DNA of 47,674 nt from Thermoguttaceae bacterium (GTDB taxonomy: Bacteria > Planctomycetota > Planctomycetia > Pirellulales > Thermoguttaceae), in NCBI GenBank assembly GCA_025062105.1, contig JANXAQ010000319.1:1-47674 (forward strand), written 5' to 3'. The position numbers were made by a program, and so were the translations under genes. Of the stretch, positions 18,523 to 26,144 are shown piece after piece. Within the stretch, counting starts at the first letter, position 1. Each line of letters begins with the position of its first letter. The notes under the pieces are model-generated. The model worked only from the letters and a program-made list of their open reading frames with translations. It searched no databases and was not told the DNA's origin.

Positions 18523-19329
18523 TTATTTTGGCAGAAAATCGTGCACCACAATCAGTTCACGTTCTTGTTGGGTATCCGGCTCTTGAAGACGGATGGTGAT
18601 TTGTATGCCGCGAACCTCTGGCGGTCGGGCAACACCGGGTTGAAACTCGTCCATCTCGTCCACCAGCCCATCGCTGTCATTATCGAAGCCGTCGAAGTCC
18701 CATATCTTCGACAAGTTGGCGGAGAGCCATTGACTACATTTTTGCGGCCACCATGTCTGCGAAAACCAGGAGCCACTTTCATAGGTCGTCGGGATGGAAC
18801 CGGTCTCCGGCGTCTTCCAGATTTTGACGTCAAATTCTTTGACATAGTCCAAAATGGCCTGCTGGTACGATGTGGTTGCAGCAGTAAGACTGCTGACTGT
18901 TCGAAGGAGTTGACCGTTTTGGACCTTCCATTCGATTTTTGCGGGGGATTCGGCTCGGCCATCGGCAAAGATGGCGTATCGAGTGGTCAATTCCAAAGTG
19001 TCTGTAAGTGCATTATCTGTAATGCGAACATCTCCCGGGGACTCCTGGCCCCAGCTGGGCACATTAAAGGGACTGAGTGCCGTTTGGAGGTCTTGGTGGA
19101 GTAACCGGCCAGCTCGCTGGAGCTGTTCGTTCATTTCCAACATCGCTCGAGCATTTGTCACGTTTTGGCCAATCATCGCGAAAATCTGCACGACGGCGGC
19201 CATCATGATCAGAGTAATTGTTGTGGCCACCAACATTTCGATCAACGTTAACCCCCTCCGGGCCGGTTGGCCTTTTAGGCAGGGATATCTTCCCAACACG
19301 ATAAGTACACCCCTAGGTAGCAGAGCCAT
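18523..19329 (-). CDS. GspJ/PilW-like pseudopilin
   Basis: A 268-residue minor pseudopilin. After a 26-residue leader ending PARRG, the mature helix begins LTLIEMLVATTITLIMMAAV, with Glu at position 5, so it is a substrate for prepilin peptidase. The position in the cluster (after a GspI-like gene and before a GspK-like gene) and the ~270 residue length fit GspJ/PilW. Near residue 225 it has DFDGFDNDSDGLVDEMDE, an Asp-rich loop resembling a calcium-binding repeat. An upstream extension of the frame to 19497 is possible, but AGGA about 8 nt before the ATG at 19329 and the loss of a plausible leader upstream favour the shorter form. A family C element lies 14 bp after its stop. Confidence 0.82.
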   Translation of the reverse strand: MALLPRGVLIVLGRYPCLKGQPARRGLTLIEMLVATTITLIMMAAVVQIFAMIGQNVTNARAMLEMNEQLQRAGRLLHQDLQTALSPFNVPSWGQESPGDVRITDNALTDTLELTTRYAIFADGRAESPAKIEWKVQNGQLLRTVSSLTAATTSYQQAILDYVKEFDVKIWKTPETGSIPTTYESGSWFSQTWWPQKCSQWLSANLSKIWDFDGFDNDSDGLVDEMDEFQPGVARPPEVRGIQITIRLQEPDTQQERELIVVHDFLPK

Positions 19330-19527
19330 TTCGTAAAATCCTTTTTGGAAAGGTAACCTTTCCGTCGAATGCCGGAAGCCTCTATTTTGCCTTTCCTGTT
19401 GCTTCAATATAGAGTAGAGCCAGAAGAAGGCAACCAGAGACCCTCGCTTCACCTGGCAGGTATCAACCTGCTGGGTTTTCTCTGGGAAGGGAGACACAAA
19501 TTTTTGTTCACCTAGTTCCTAAATTAC

Positions 19528-20592
19528 CTATTTTCGCCCGAAGAGTTCCAATCTTCGGGTTCGAGAAAAATCCACTTCCATGATTTGCGAATATACCCCG
19601 ATCAGCCCCTCCATGAGCAACACGTGGGTAGGCGGTTGGCTTGCGCCCATCCATTGGCTGCCGACAACGGTAACATACCATTTGCCGCTGGCAGATGGCT
19701 TGGCAGCCGCCACAATCCGATACCACTGACACCACTGGGAAGAGTAAAGCAAAAGCCAATGATTCGGTTTCAAACGGTTTCGTAAAGTATCAGCCGTGGC
19801 GTTCAAAACTAGTTCTCCGCCGCCTTCTTCGTTTAAGGTAGGGGTTCCATCCAACGCCACTACCACCTCGGGAGATGATTTGGAAACGTCCAAGTCCCGT
19901 TTATAAAATACAACTACCGAACAATTGGCCCATGTGGGCGAAGTCTGATTCGGCAGCATCGGGCCTATCATGAGCATCCAGGAGTAATCCGGATTTCGAT
20001 AATAGGCCTCATCTCGTTCCTGAGTGCCGAACAGATCCCAGGCTTCCGTGGAAGATAAAGGGGCTGTGGCCAGGAGATTGCGTCGGATGCTCAGCCTAGG
20101 CATCAAGGTAGTGCCTTTAGGGAAATAGGCCCACTCGGCCAGTCTGCCAGCGTCCCGCGCAGCGCCGACCCCTAACGGATCGATCAACATAAACCGATAC
20201 CCAGAAAGGTCTTGGACGGCCACATCTTGCCAGTACCAGAGGGGTTCCAGTTGTTTGGTGGTGGTATTCCATTGGAAGGGCTGAAGGAGGTTTCGTACTT
20301 GGATTTCTCGTAAGGCGGCCGAGCCGAGGGTGGCCGCTCGTTGGATTTTCGTCGCCTCCAGGGCTTCGGATCCGCCTACCGGCAATAGTGCGGCTACTCC
20401 AAATAGCCCTACCGCTAGAATAAAAATGGCGATCAACACCTCCATCAAGGTAACAGCAGGGCGCATCGGCGGGCCAAGGCCAAGCCCATTTCCAGCAAAG
20501 CCTCGAAGGAGATTCCGGCAGGGAAATCTTCTTCCCATCATCCTGCCTCTCCAGCGGATTGTGTGCTGCTGGAAGTACATCTGAGGAATCAT
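19528..20592 (-). CDS. GspI/PilV-like pseudopilin
   Basis: A 354-residue pseudopilin with the hydrophobic helix VTLMEVLIAIFILAVGLFGV and Glu at mature position 5, closest in style to GspI/PilV. The residue before the predicted cleavage point is Ala46 rather than the usual Gly (RPA|VTLME), a tolerated but uncommon variant. The leader is 46 residues, longer than most. Its ATG follows directly on the stop codon of the preceding gene, and the GGGAGG ribosome site lies inside that gene, so the two are translationally coupled. Its C-terminal globular part has no motif I recognise. It likely forms part of the GspI-J-K tip complex with the next two genes. Confidence 0.82.
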   Translation of the reverse strand: MIPQMYFQQHTIRWRGRMMGRRFPCRNLLRGFAGNGLGLGPPMRPAVTLMEVLIAIFILAVGLFGVAALLPVGGSEALEATKIQRAATLGSAALREIQVRNLLQPFQWNTTTKQLEPLWYWQDVAVQDLSGYRFMLIDPLGVGAARDAGRLAEWAYFPKGTTLMPRLSIRRNLLATAPLSSTEAWDLFGTQERDEAYYRNPDYSWMLMIGPMLPNQTSPTWANCSVVVFYKRDLDVSKSSPEVVVALDGTPTLNEEGGGELVLNATADTLRNRLKPNHWLLLYSSQWCQWYRIVAAAKPSASGKWYVTVVGSQWMGASQPPTHVLLMEGLIGVYSQIMEVDFSRTRRLELFGRK

Positions 20593-21807
20593 TTATTTGC
20601 CTCCCATCGTTGGTTGCTGGCGGGCGATCCGACGAGCATCCGCTACCGTTCCGGTATTGGCGGCTAGTTCTGCCGTGCGGACCACGCCGGTTTGTGGCAT
20701 AACTACCACCCACAGGTTGCCTAAGTCCCGCAGGTTGGTTTGGCCGTCTTCTCCCTGCGGAATGCGATTGAGTTTACCGACCAAAAGATAGATCGGCTCT
20801 TGAACCGTCTGACGTTGGTAACCGGTCTGGTTGCCGCTGTGGGTAAACCAGCCCACCGAGTCGATTTCGCCTTTGGAGGAAAACATAATCAGGACAGCGC
20901 CTGGGGCGTTAGTCTGGTTAAACCGGCTATCGTCTCCCACTCCAGAATAGGTGGTATCGACGGCCACGCCCGCTGGCAACTCCAAGGCCGCTGCTAAACT
21001 CCGATGGAAGGAATCCGGCCCCATGCGGCGTACCTGGATCGGTAGGCCTCCCGGAGGAGTTACCGGCAGAGAGGTCCGCGCTAACCCAATCGGACGCAAC
21101 CCATAAGGAGCACTGTCTGTGGTTACTTGCCAGAAGGGACCTTGAAAGTTCACTTGCAGGTAATCCCCCCTTTGGGGGGTATAGTTAGTAAACACCACAT
21201 TTCCGGAACTGGTGTCGATCCGCGCATTGGAAGCCACACTAGCAGGAAACAGTTCTTCTACTAGAAATAACTGGGTTACCGCCTGCGGAAGGTCGCTGCG
21301 CCGCTGGAGCCACACGCCCACAGGCCGTTTCTTCTCCATCGCCATGCTTCGGGCTCGGTTTAAGTAGAGGTTCACCTGACGGGCCGCCTCCCGCATCCTG
21401 CGGGATTCCAACGAAGGGGTCAACACCGGAATCACCACGGCGGTCAACATCACCAAAATGGTCACTACCACCAAAAGTTCCACTAGGGTCAGACCAGTGC
21501 GGCTTGAAGGGTGAGCAGTAGGCAGTGGGAAGTGGGGAGTACCTGTGCTGCCATGAGTAGAAGGCCGAGGCCCGAAGGCCGAGGGCTGAAGGCCAGAAGG
21601 CAGTCGGTGCCTCTGCCCACGGCAGGAGAGGCCGGCCAGGCTATCGCCTGGCCAGTTAAAAAGGCTGCCGAGCCCCACTCCGCAAAAACCAGCCTTCCCT
21701 CTGCCCAGGCAAAATGTAGGCTTTGGCCTACTTAGATCACAGAAGTTCTTTCCCGGCTCAGAGAAACGAAGAATGGTTTTTTTAACCCCAAGAAAGTTCC
21801 GGCTCAT
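20593..21807 (-). CDS. GspH-like pseudopilin with unusually long leader
   Basis: A 404-residue pseudopilin with SSRTG|LTLVELLVVVTILVM at residues 101-119 and Glu110 at mature position 5, followed by a GspH/FimT-like segment (REAARQVNLYLNRARSMAME). The leader is about 105 residues, whereas prepilin leaders are usually 6-30. The DNA coding for the leader (about 21510-21640) is low complexity, with recurring AGGCCGAGG/GAAGGCC motifs and GTGGGAAGTGGGG, so a repeat seems to have expanded or inserted in frame. A strong GGAGGTG lies 8 nt before the ATG at 21807, and no in-frame downstream ATG offers a shorter leader. It directly abuts both neighbours. Confidence 0.8.
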   Translation of the reverse strand: MSRNFLGVKKTILRFSEPGKNFCDLSRPKPTFCLGRGKAGFCGVGLGSLFNWPGDSLAGLSCRGQRHRLPSGLQPSAFGPRPSTHGSTGTPHFPLPTAHPSSRTGLTLVELLVVVTILVMLTAVVIPVLTPSLESRRMREAARQVNLYLNRARSMAMEKKRPVGVWLQRRSDLPQAVTQLFLVEELFPASVASNARIDTSSGNVVFTNYTPQRGDYLQVNFQGPFWQVTTDSAPYGLRPIGLARTSLPVTPPGGLPIQVRRMGPDSFHRSLAAALELPAGVAVDTTYSGVGDDSRFNQTNAPGAVLIMFSSKGEIDSVGWFTHSGNQTGYQRQTVQEPIYLLVGKLNRIPQGEDGQTNLRDLGNLWVVVMPQTGVVRTAELAANTGTVADARRIARQQPTMGGK

Positions 21808-22764
21808 TTATCGCACCTCCAGCCGGTGATTGTGGATGTTGTCATAATGATCTAATGTGCCGTTGGCTGGACCGGGCGCCGTGCGCGATTGGTTGGCCAA
21901 ATCCTTCGGCTTACCCAATTCTCCAGCATACGGATTGGCTCCATCATAGCCAGCTTGGACTTCGATGTCATAGATACCATCTGGGCCAGCCGAGTAAATT
22001 AGCGGCGTCATCCGCCAGGCATTGGAATCCACTTTATAGGGGTCCAAAGGATCATGATCCCTGACGGGGTCGCCCGTTTGAAGCTGGGTATCAGCGCCAT
22101 TGGCGGGCAAAAAACCAGGCGCCCACCGGAGAAACATAATCGGATTGCCCCAGGCGTCGATAAACTCCGGCCAGCCGTCGCCGTCGGTATCGCCGATTTC
22201 GTACTCGGCAAATTGTGCCCGGGCTTCCGGATTGCTCATCGTTACCCACATGTAAAATATTTCTGCTACGTTATAGGTGGTGGATGGAGGGCCGGCATTA
22301 TATTTTGCCAGATAGGCTTCGCTTAATGCGGGTCTAGCCAAACCGCTAACTTTTGGCCCATCGGTAACATCGGTGGGTGTATAGGGCATTTCCATCCGCA
22401 TGATGTCCCGCAGCGCCCGCAGACGGGTCAAACGGGCCTGGGGGAGCGTCATTCCCGAGGTATTAATCGACACCCGTCGGCGGGCGTAGGATTCGTAACG
22501 TTCCATGACAATAGTATGGAGTTTGGCGATGGTGGCTTTGGTGCGGGCCACGCGGGCCTTTTGCCGGGCCGTGTTGATCGCCGTGAAAATCAGCCCTGCT
22601 AAAATCCCCAGGATCGTTACCGTGATCAGTAGTTCCGTCAGCGTAAAGCCTCTTCGATGGCCGTCGCCATTCCGAGTGGAACCCCCCCTCCCAAACCAAA
22701 TGTTCCGTGGGTGGAGGTAGGTCCACCTGGTTCGGACAGCTCGTTCCACATTGCTCATCGCCAT
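21808..22764 (-). CDS. GspG-like pseudopilin
   Basis: A 318-residue pseudopilin with a 39-residue leader ending GHRRG, then FTLTELLITVTILGILAGLI with Glu at mature position 5. The C-terminal half contains YEIGDTDGDGWPEFIDAWGN, combining a calcium-type Asp loop with the Asp-x-Trp-Gly-Asn sequence of major pseudopilins of type II systems. It is larger than classical GspG (~140). AGGAG sits immediately upstream, and either the ATG at 22764 or the one at 22758 (better spacing) could be used. Its stop is directly followed by the ATG of the GspH-like gene with the ribosome site embedded, so translation is coupled. Confidence 0.8.
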   Translation of the reverse strand: MAMSNVERAVRTRWTYLHPRNIWFGRGGSTRNGDGHRRGFTLTELLITVTILGILAGLIFTAINTARQKARVARTKATIAKLHTIVMERYESYARRRVSINTSGMTLPQARLTRLRALRDIMRMEMPYTPTDVTDGPKVSGLARPALSEAYLAKYNAGPPSTTYNVAEIFYMWVTMSNPEARAQFAEYEIGDTDGDGWPEFIDAWGNPIMFLRWAPGFLPANGADTQLQTGDPVRDHDPLDPYKVDSNAWRMTPLIYSAGPDGIYDIEVQAGYDGANPYAGELGKPKDLANQSRTAPGPANGTLDHYDNIHNHRLEVR

Positions 22765-22932
22765 AACTCCTACTTAGAAACCCTGTCCCCCCGTGAGGCT
22801 CAGGAAGTGAAGCCAAGTTTTTCTTTTCGGCATCTTCTGGTCTGGCCCGTAGAAAAATGGAAATGATTACCGTTGGCAAAAACTTCTGCTTTTACAAATT
22901 CTGCTTCTCCCCCAGACCAAAACAGAGTCCTT

Positions 22933-23122
22933 GGAACCTCTTGCATCATTCGAGGAAAATATTTTTATACCATTTTCCTTTCTTCGGCGTCTGATCCAAT
23001 ATATTGGGTTCCTAGCACTGTTAGCACCCTGCGTAAGTAAGTGTTTGGATGGGGACAACCGAAACCTACCGAATCAAAAATTCAAAAAGTTCACTACATG
23101 TCCAGGATTATGCAGAAGTTCC
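22933..23122 (+). mobile_element. Family B element, copy 6
   Basis: 190 bp from GGAACCTCTTGCATCATTC to TATGCAGAAGTTCC. Landmarks are AATATTTTTATACCATTTTC, the dyad around CAATATATTGGGTTCCTAGCA, and the tail TTCACTACATGTCCAGG. It lies between two pseudopilin genes inside the secretion cluster. Confidence 0.85.
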
Positions 23123-23135
23123 ACTTCTTTTTTTC

Positions 23136-23297
23136 CAGCCTTTCCGCCGAATGAAAAAGCCGCTATGAGCATCCCTGCGAAAGCAGGAATCTGAGTTTTG
23201 TTCCTGCCGAGGTGGCAAATCCGAATAGTCATCCAAGAAAAACCCAGAATGTTGCTTACGCAGGAAGCCGCCTTGCGCTTTTCAGCCGAAATGTTTA
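23136..23297 (+). mobile_element. Family G element, degenerate copy 3, with hairpin
   Basis: The right end is CAGCCGAAATGTTTAC (to 23297). The left end, near GCCTTTCCGCCGAATGA, is a weak mirror of it that resembles the AGCGGAATGA part of copy 1. Inside is CCCTGC-GAAA-GCAGG at about 23171-23190. It ends 8 bp before the stop of the following pseudopilin gene. Confidence 0.45.
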
Positions 23298-23305
23298 CTA
23301 TATGA

Positions 23306-24121
23306 TTATTTTTTCAATGCGTCTTTCAATTTTCCTTCCGTAAAATTTGTTAAATTATCTTCGTAGTTCACCCCACCATACAGGTTATCCCGGCCAGCAG
23401 AGATGATTTGAAACGTTTGAGGGTTAAAGTATTCGCCGGTGGTTGGATTTTGATAGGGCGTAATCGTTACATCTTCTCCGCCTCCGATATGGCGGAAAGA
23501 GACGTTCGGATACTCTGAAGCCCGAAAATACACAAACGGCGAAGCCGCTTCTATGGCCCCAGAAATATCTGGGTAATAGCGTATGGTGCCGCCACTAATG
23601 ACCAGACGTTTCTGCACAAACTCATAAAGCGGTGGATGGCGGATCGACTCATCCGGATATTTTCGAAAGGGATTTTCTGGATCCTTAGCAAATCCTCGAG
23701 GTTTACCCGTGTTATCCGGGATGCCTCCCAACCAAAATGCCAAGGCGGCCGCCGCATCCATGCTGTCCACTGTGAGTCCTGCATTGGTTTGCAAATCGGT
23801 TTTGAACTGGTTGTAAAGATTAGCACCATGTTTGAATGCATATCGAGGGAAGGCCCGCCGGAGGAATGGTTCTACAGTGGCCTGATCCCACCGGGAGGGG
23901 GGAAAATCGCCATAACGGTCTTTGAATGTCTGGAGGGCGATCTCCAGATTCCGAATTTCCATACTGACACGTGCTTCACGGGCCTTACCCATGGCGGCAA
24001 TGACCGCCGTAGAAATCAGCCCTGCCAAAATCCCAATAATCACAATGACCACCAACAGTTCCACCAGCGTGAAACCCCGTCCAGTCCATCGACTACTTCC
24101 CAAACCTTGGGTCCGCTTCAT
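23306..24121 (-). CDS. GspG/PilA-like major pseudopilin
   Basis: A 271-residue protein with a short leader MKRTQGLGSSRWTGRG, then FTLVELLVVIVIIGILAGLI, the textbook major pseudopilin helix with Glu5. The C-terminal half (RYGDFPPSRWD, later ISAGRDNLYGG) resembles the GspG-type fold in planctomycetes. It is the first pilin after GspF and probably the main subunit of the pseudopilus. The frame extends upstream to 24244, but AAGGAG 7 nt before the ATG at 24121 and a normal leader length fix the start there. A repeat-filled gap of about 540 bp separates it from the next pseudopilin gene. Confidence 0.85.
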   Translation of the reverse strand: MKRTQGLGSSRWTGRGFTLVELLVVIVIIGILAGLISTAVIAAMGKAREARVSMEIRNLEIALQTFKDRYGDFPPSRWDQATVEPFLRRAFPRYAFKHGANLYNQFKTDLQTNAGLTVDSMDAAAALAFWLGGIPDNTGKPRGFAKDPENPFRKYPDESIRHPPLYEFVQKRLVISGGTIRYYPDISGAIEAASPFVYFRASEYPNVSFRHIGGGEDVTITPYQNPTTGEYFNPQTFQIISAGRDNLYGGVNYEDNLTNFTEGKLKDALKK

Positions 24122-24364
24122 GAGAGAGCTCCTTGGTAGAATATTTTCAAGAAATCCTTCCGCCAAAGGAAAGGAGAGCGATTCGCTGGCCAAGCTGATA
24201 AGGAAAAAGACTTTGTAGATCGAGTTTCTGCCTTCCGAAGGCAATATTTCGCCTTCCTGCTTTGTGAGTTCTCAGCCACCTTACCGTTCCCCGGACCTCT
24301 CTGGCCGGGCAGAGGCGAAGTTTCGCCAGAAAACGTTGCCCTTTCGACTGGCCCGTGTGACGGG

Positions 24365-25693
24365 TTAGCCGGTCAGTTTCTGGATCAGGCTAATCAGCGG
24401 CATGAACAAGGCGATTACGATAAAGCCGACCATACCGCCTAGGATGATAATGAGGAGCGGCTCCATCAAGCTCATAAGGCTTTCGGTCAGTACCGATACT
24501 TCTTCATCGTAGGTGTCGGCAATCTTGTAAAGCATGGTATCCAGTTCACCCGTCTCTTCGCCGACATCCACCATGTTGATGACCATGTCGTCCAGTACGC
24601 GTTCATTCATCCGAGGCAGATATAACAAAGCCCCGATAATCGGGATGAAGAAGGTCCAGAAAAACAGCGCCATCGGATGGAAGTATAAACGGGAATATTC
24701 TTTTAGCGGTGGGGCGATCGCCTGACCTTCCCGAATCGCTTCGTACACCTTCTGATAGAGTTGTTCGAAGAAGGCGTTGCCAGCCGTCTCTTTGGTAATA
24801 TGCAAAGCCTCCAAGATGGGCACACCACTAGCTACCAAAGTGCCCAAGGTCCGCATGGTCCGAGCAATGATGTTTTTGCAGACCAATTGGCCGAAGATCG
24901 GTACCTTCAGCAAAAACATATCAAAGCCCATTCGCCCGTGATAAAACTTCCGTACCAGTTTGACGAAAAGCCAAATGGCTGTTGGAATCCCAGGCAATAA
25001 ATACCAATAGTGCTGAACAGTTTCGGCAATGGCGATCAGCAATTGGGTTAACGGCGGCAATTCCGTTTCAAAGTCGGCGAAGATTTTTTGGAAGGCCGGC
25101 ACAATTTTAATCATAATGAAGGTCAAAATACCGACGGCAAATACTACCACGGCAATCGGATAGGTAAGTGCCCCCTTGACTTTGCGTTTGAGCGATTCGG
25201 CACGTTCTTTGAATTCGGCCAATCGGCGGAGGATCACTTCCAACGCTCCACCAGCTTCGCCCGCCTTGATCATGTTGACATACAGCCGGTCGAACGTCTT
25301 GGGGCATTTGGCCATAGCTTCCGACAAGGTGGCACCAGCCTCGATCTCTTCGCAGACGTCGATCAAGGTGTTTTTCAACGGACCGGGTTTAGCCTGCTGT
25401 TCCAATATCCGCAGACTGCGCAAAATCGGAAGCCCTGCGTCTTGCAAAATCGACAATTGCCGAGTAAACGTCGTCAACGTCTTGGCGTTGACCCGGCCGA
25501 GGGTAAAGGTTTTCCCTTTGCGCTTCAGTTTCTTTTCCGCCGCGGTCTTTTTAGCCTTTTTCAGGGTCAGCTTCGTGACAAAGTAACCCATCTGGCGGAT
25601 CGTCTGATGCGCTTCTTCTTCGTTGGCCGCCTCGATGACGTCCTTAATCTCCTGTCCGGTTGCATCCATCGCCTCGAATTGGTATGTGGGCAT
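24365..25693 (-). CDS. GspF/PilC inner-membrane platform protein
   Basis: A 442-residue polytopic platform protein of type II secretion and type IV pilus machines, of typical length for the family (~400). It starts MPTYQFEAMDATGQ, has a basic segment with many lysines at 45-65, and carries two homologous cytoplasmic domains, roughly 75-195 and 280-400. Each contains the conserved pattern around FTRQLSILQDAGLPILRSL and RTLGTLVASGVPILEAL. Membrane helices are visible at about 185-211, 235-255 and 412-438. It should couple the GspE-type ATPases to pilin extraction and insertion. AGGTGAGG precedes the ATG. It lies downstream of pilB, separated by a 451-bp gap holding nested family A elements. Confidence 0.92.
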   Translation of the reverse strand: MPTYQFEAMDATGQEIKDVIEAANEEEAHQTIRQMGYFVTKLTLKKAKKTAAEKKLKRKGKTFTLGRVNAKTLTTFTRQLSILQDAGLPILRSLRILEQQAKPGPLKNTLIDVCEEIEAGATLSEAMAKCPKTFDRLYVNMIKAGEAGGALEVILRRLAEFKERAESLKRKVKGALTYPIAVVVFAVGILTFIMIKIVPAFQKIFADFETELPPLTQLLIAIAETVQHYWYLLPGIPTAIWLFVKLVRKFYHGRMGFDMFLLKVPIFGQLVCKNIIARTMRTLGTLVASGVPILEALHITKETAGNAFFEQLYQKVYEAIREGQAIAPPLKEYSRLYFHPMALFFWTFFIPIIGALLYLPRMNERVLDDMVINMVDVGEETGELDTMLYKIADTYDEEVSVLTESLMSLMEPLLIIILGGMVGFIVIALFMPLISLIQKLTG

Positions 25694-25843
25694 AGTCTGT
25701 CCTCACCTACTCCAGCCTATCGATCCACTTTCGTTTGCCTTCTTTTTAAAAGCTGGTCCTTCCATTTTGCTTTGCCGGAACCAGCTTCCCTATCAGCAGT
25801 CCAAAAACTTTCGTCTGCCTTTCCTCTAATGGAGCCTCCTGCA

Positions 25844-26126
25844 CGCAACTTTTGCCATTTTCCAAACTAGGCTTGTCCAGGAGTTACGACGCCTCCGGGT
25901 TTTCCCCCAATTTCCTAAGCTCGACTTTTGCCATTTTCCCTAACTTATATTTTGTCTCTCCGAAGTACGGCAAACCCTCCTTTTGTTCACCCGATTTCCT
26001 AAGTCCAATCGGTCAAGGGCTCAGAGCTTTCTCCGTTCGCAGAAGGCCCAAAATGCAAAAAATCGAGCTAAGTCCAATAATTACAAATCTCCTTTCGGCG
26101 GTGGTCCAAAAATGGCAAAAGTTGAG
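25844..26126 (+). mobile_element. Family A element, copy 4 (interrupted by copy 5)
   Basis: The left arm is ACTTTTGCCATTTTCC with GAGTTACGACG further in; the right arm is CCAATAATTACAAATCTCC through AAAATGGCAAAAGTTGAG. The two halves are split exactly at TTTCCTAAG by a second full element (25920-26067), so this copy is the older one. The preceding part of this gap (25694-25843) has only a short AAGCTGGT/ACCAGCTT dyad at 25750-25787. Confidence 0.8.
25920..26067 (+). mobile_element. Family A element, copy 5, nested in copy 4
   Basis: 148 bp from CTCGACTTTTGCCATTTT to AAAAAATCGAG. It is flanked by CTAAG at 25915-25919 and 26068-26072. Removing the element plus one CTAAG restores the family consensus TTTCCTAAGTCCAATAATTA of the host copy. 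This defines the element boundaries and the 5-bp target duplication. Confidence 0.9.
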
Positions 26127-26144
26127 CTAAATAATTCCTTGAAA

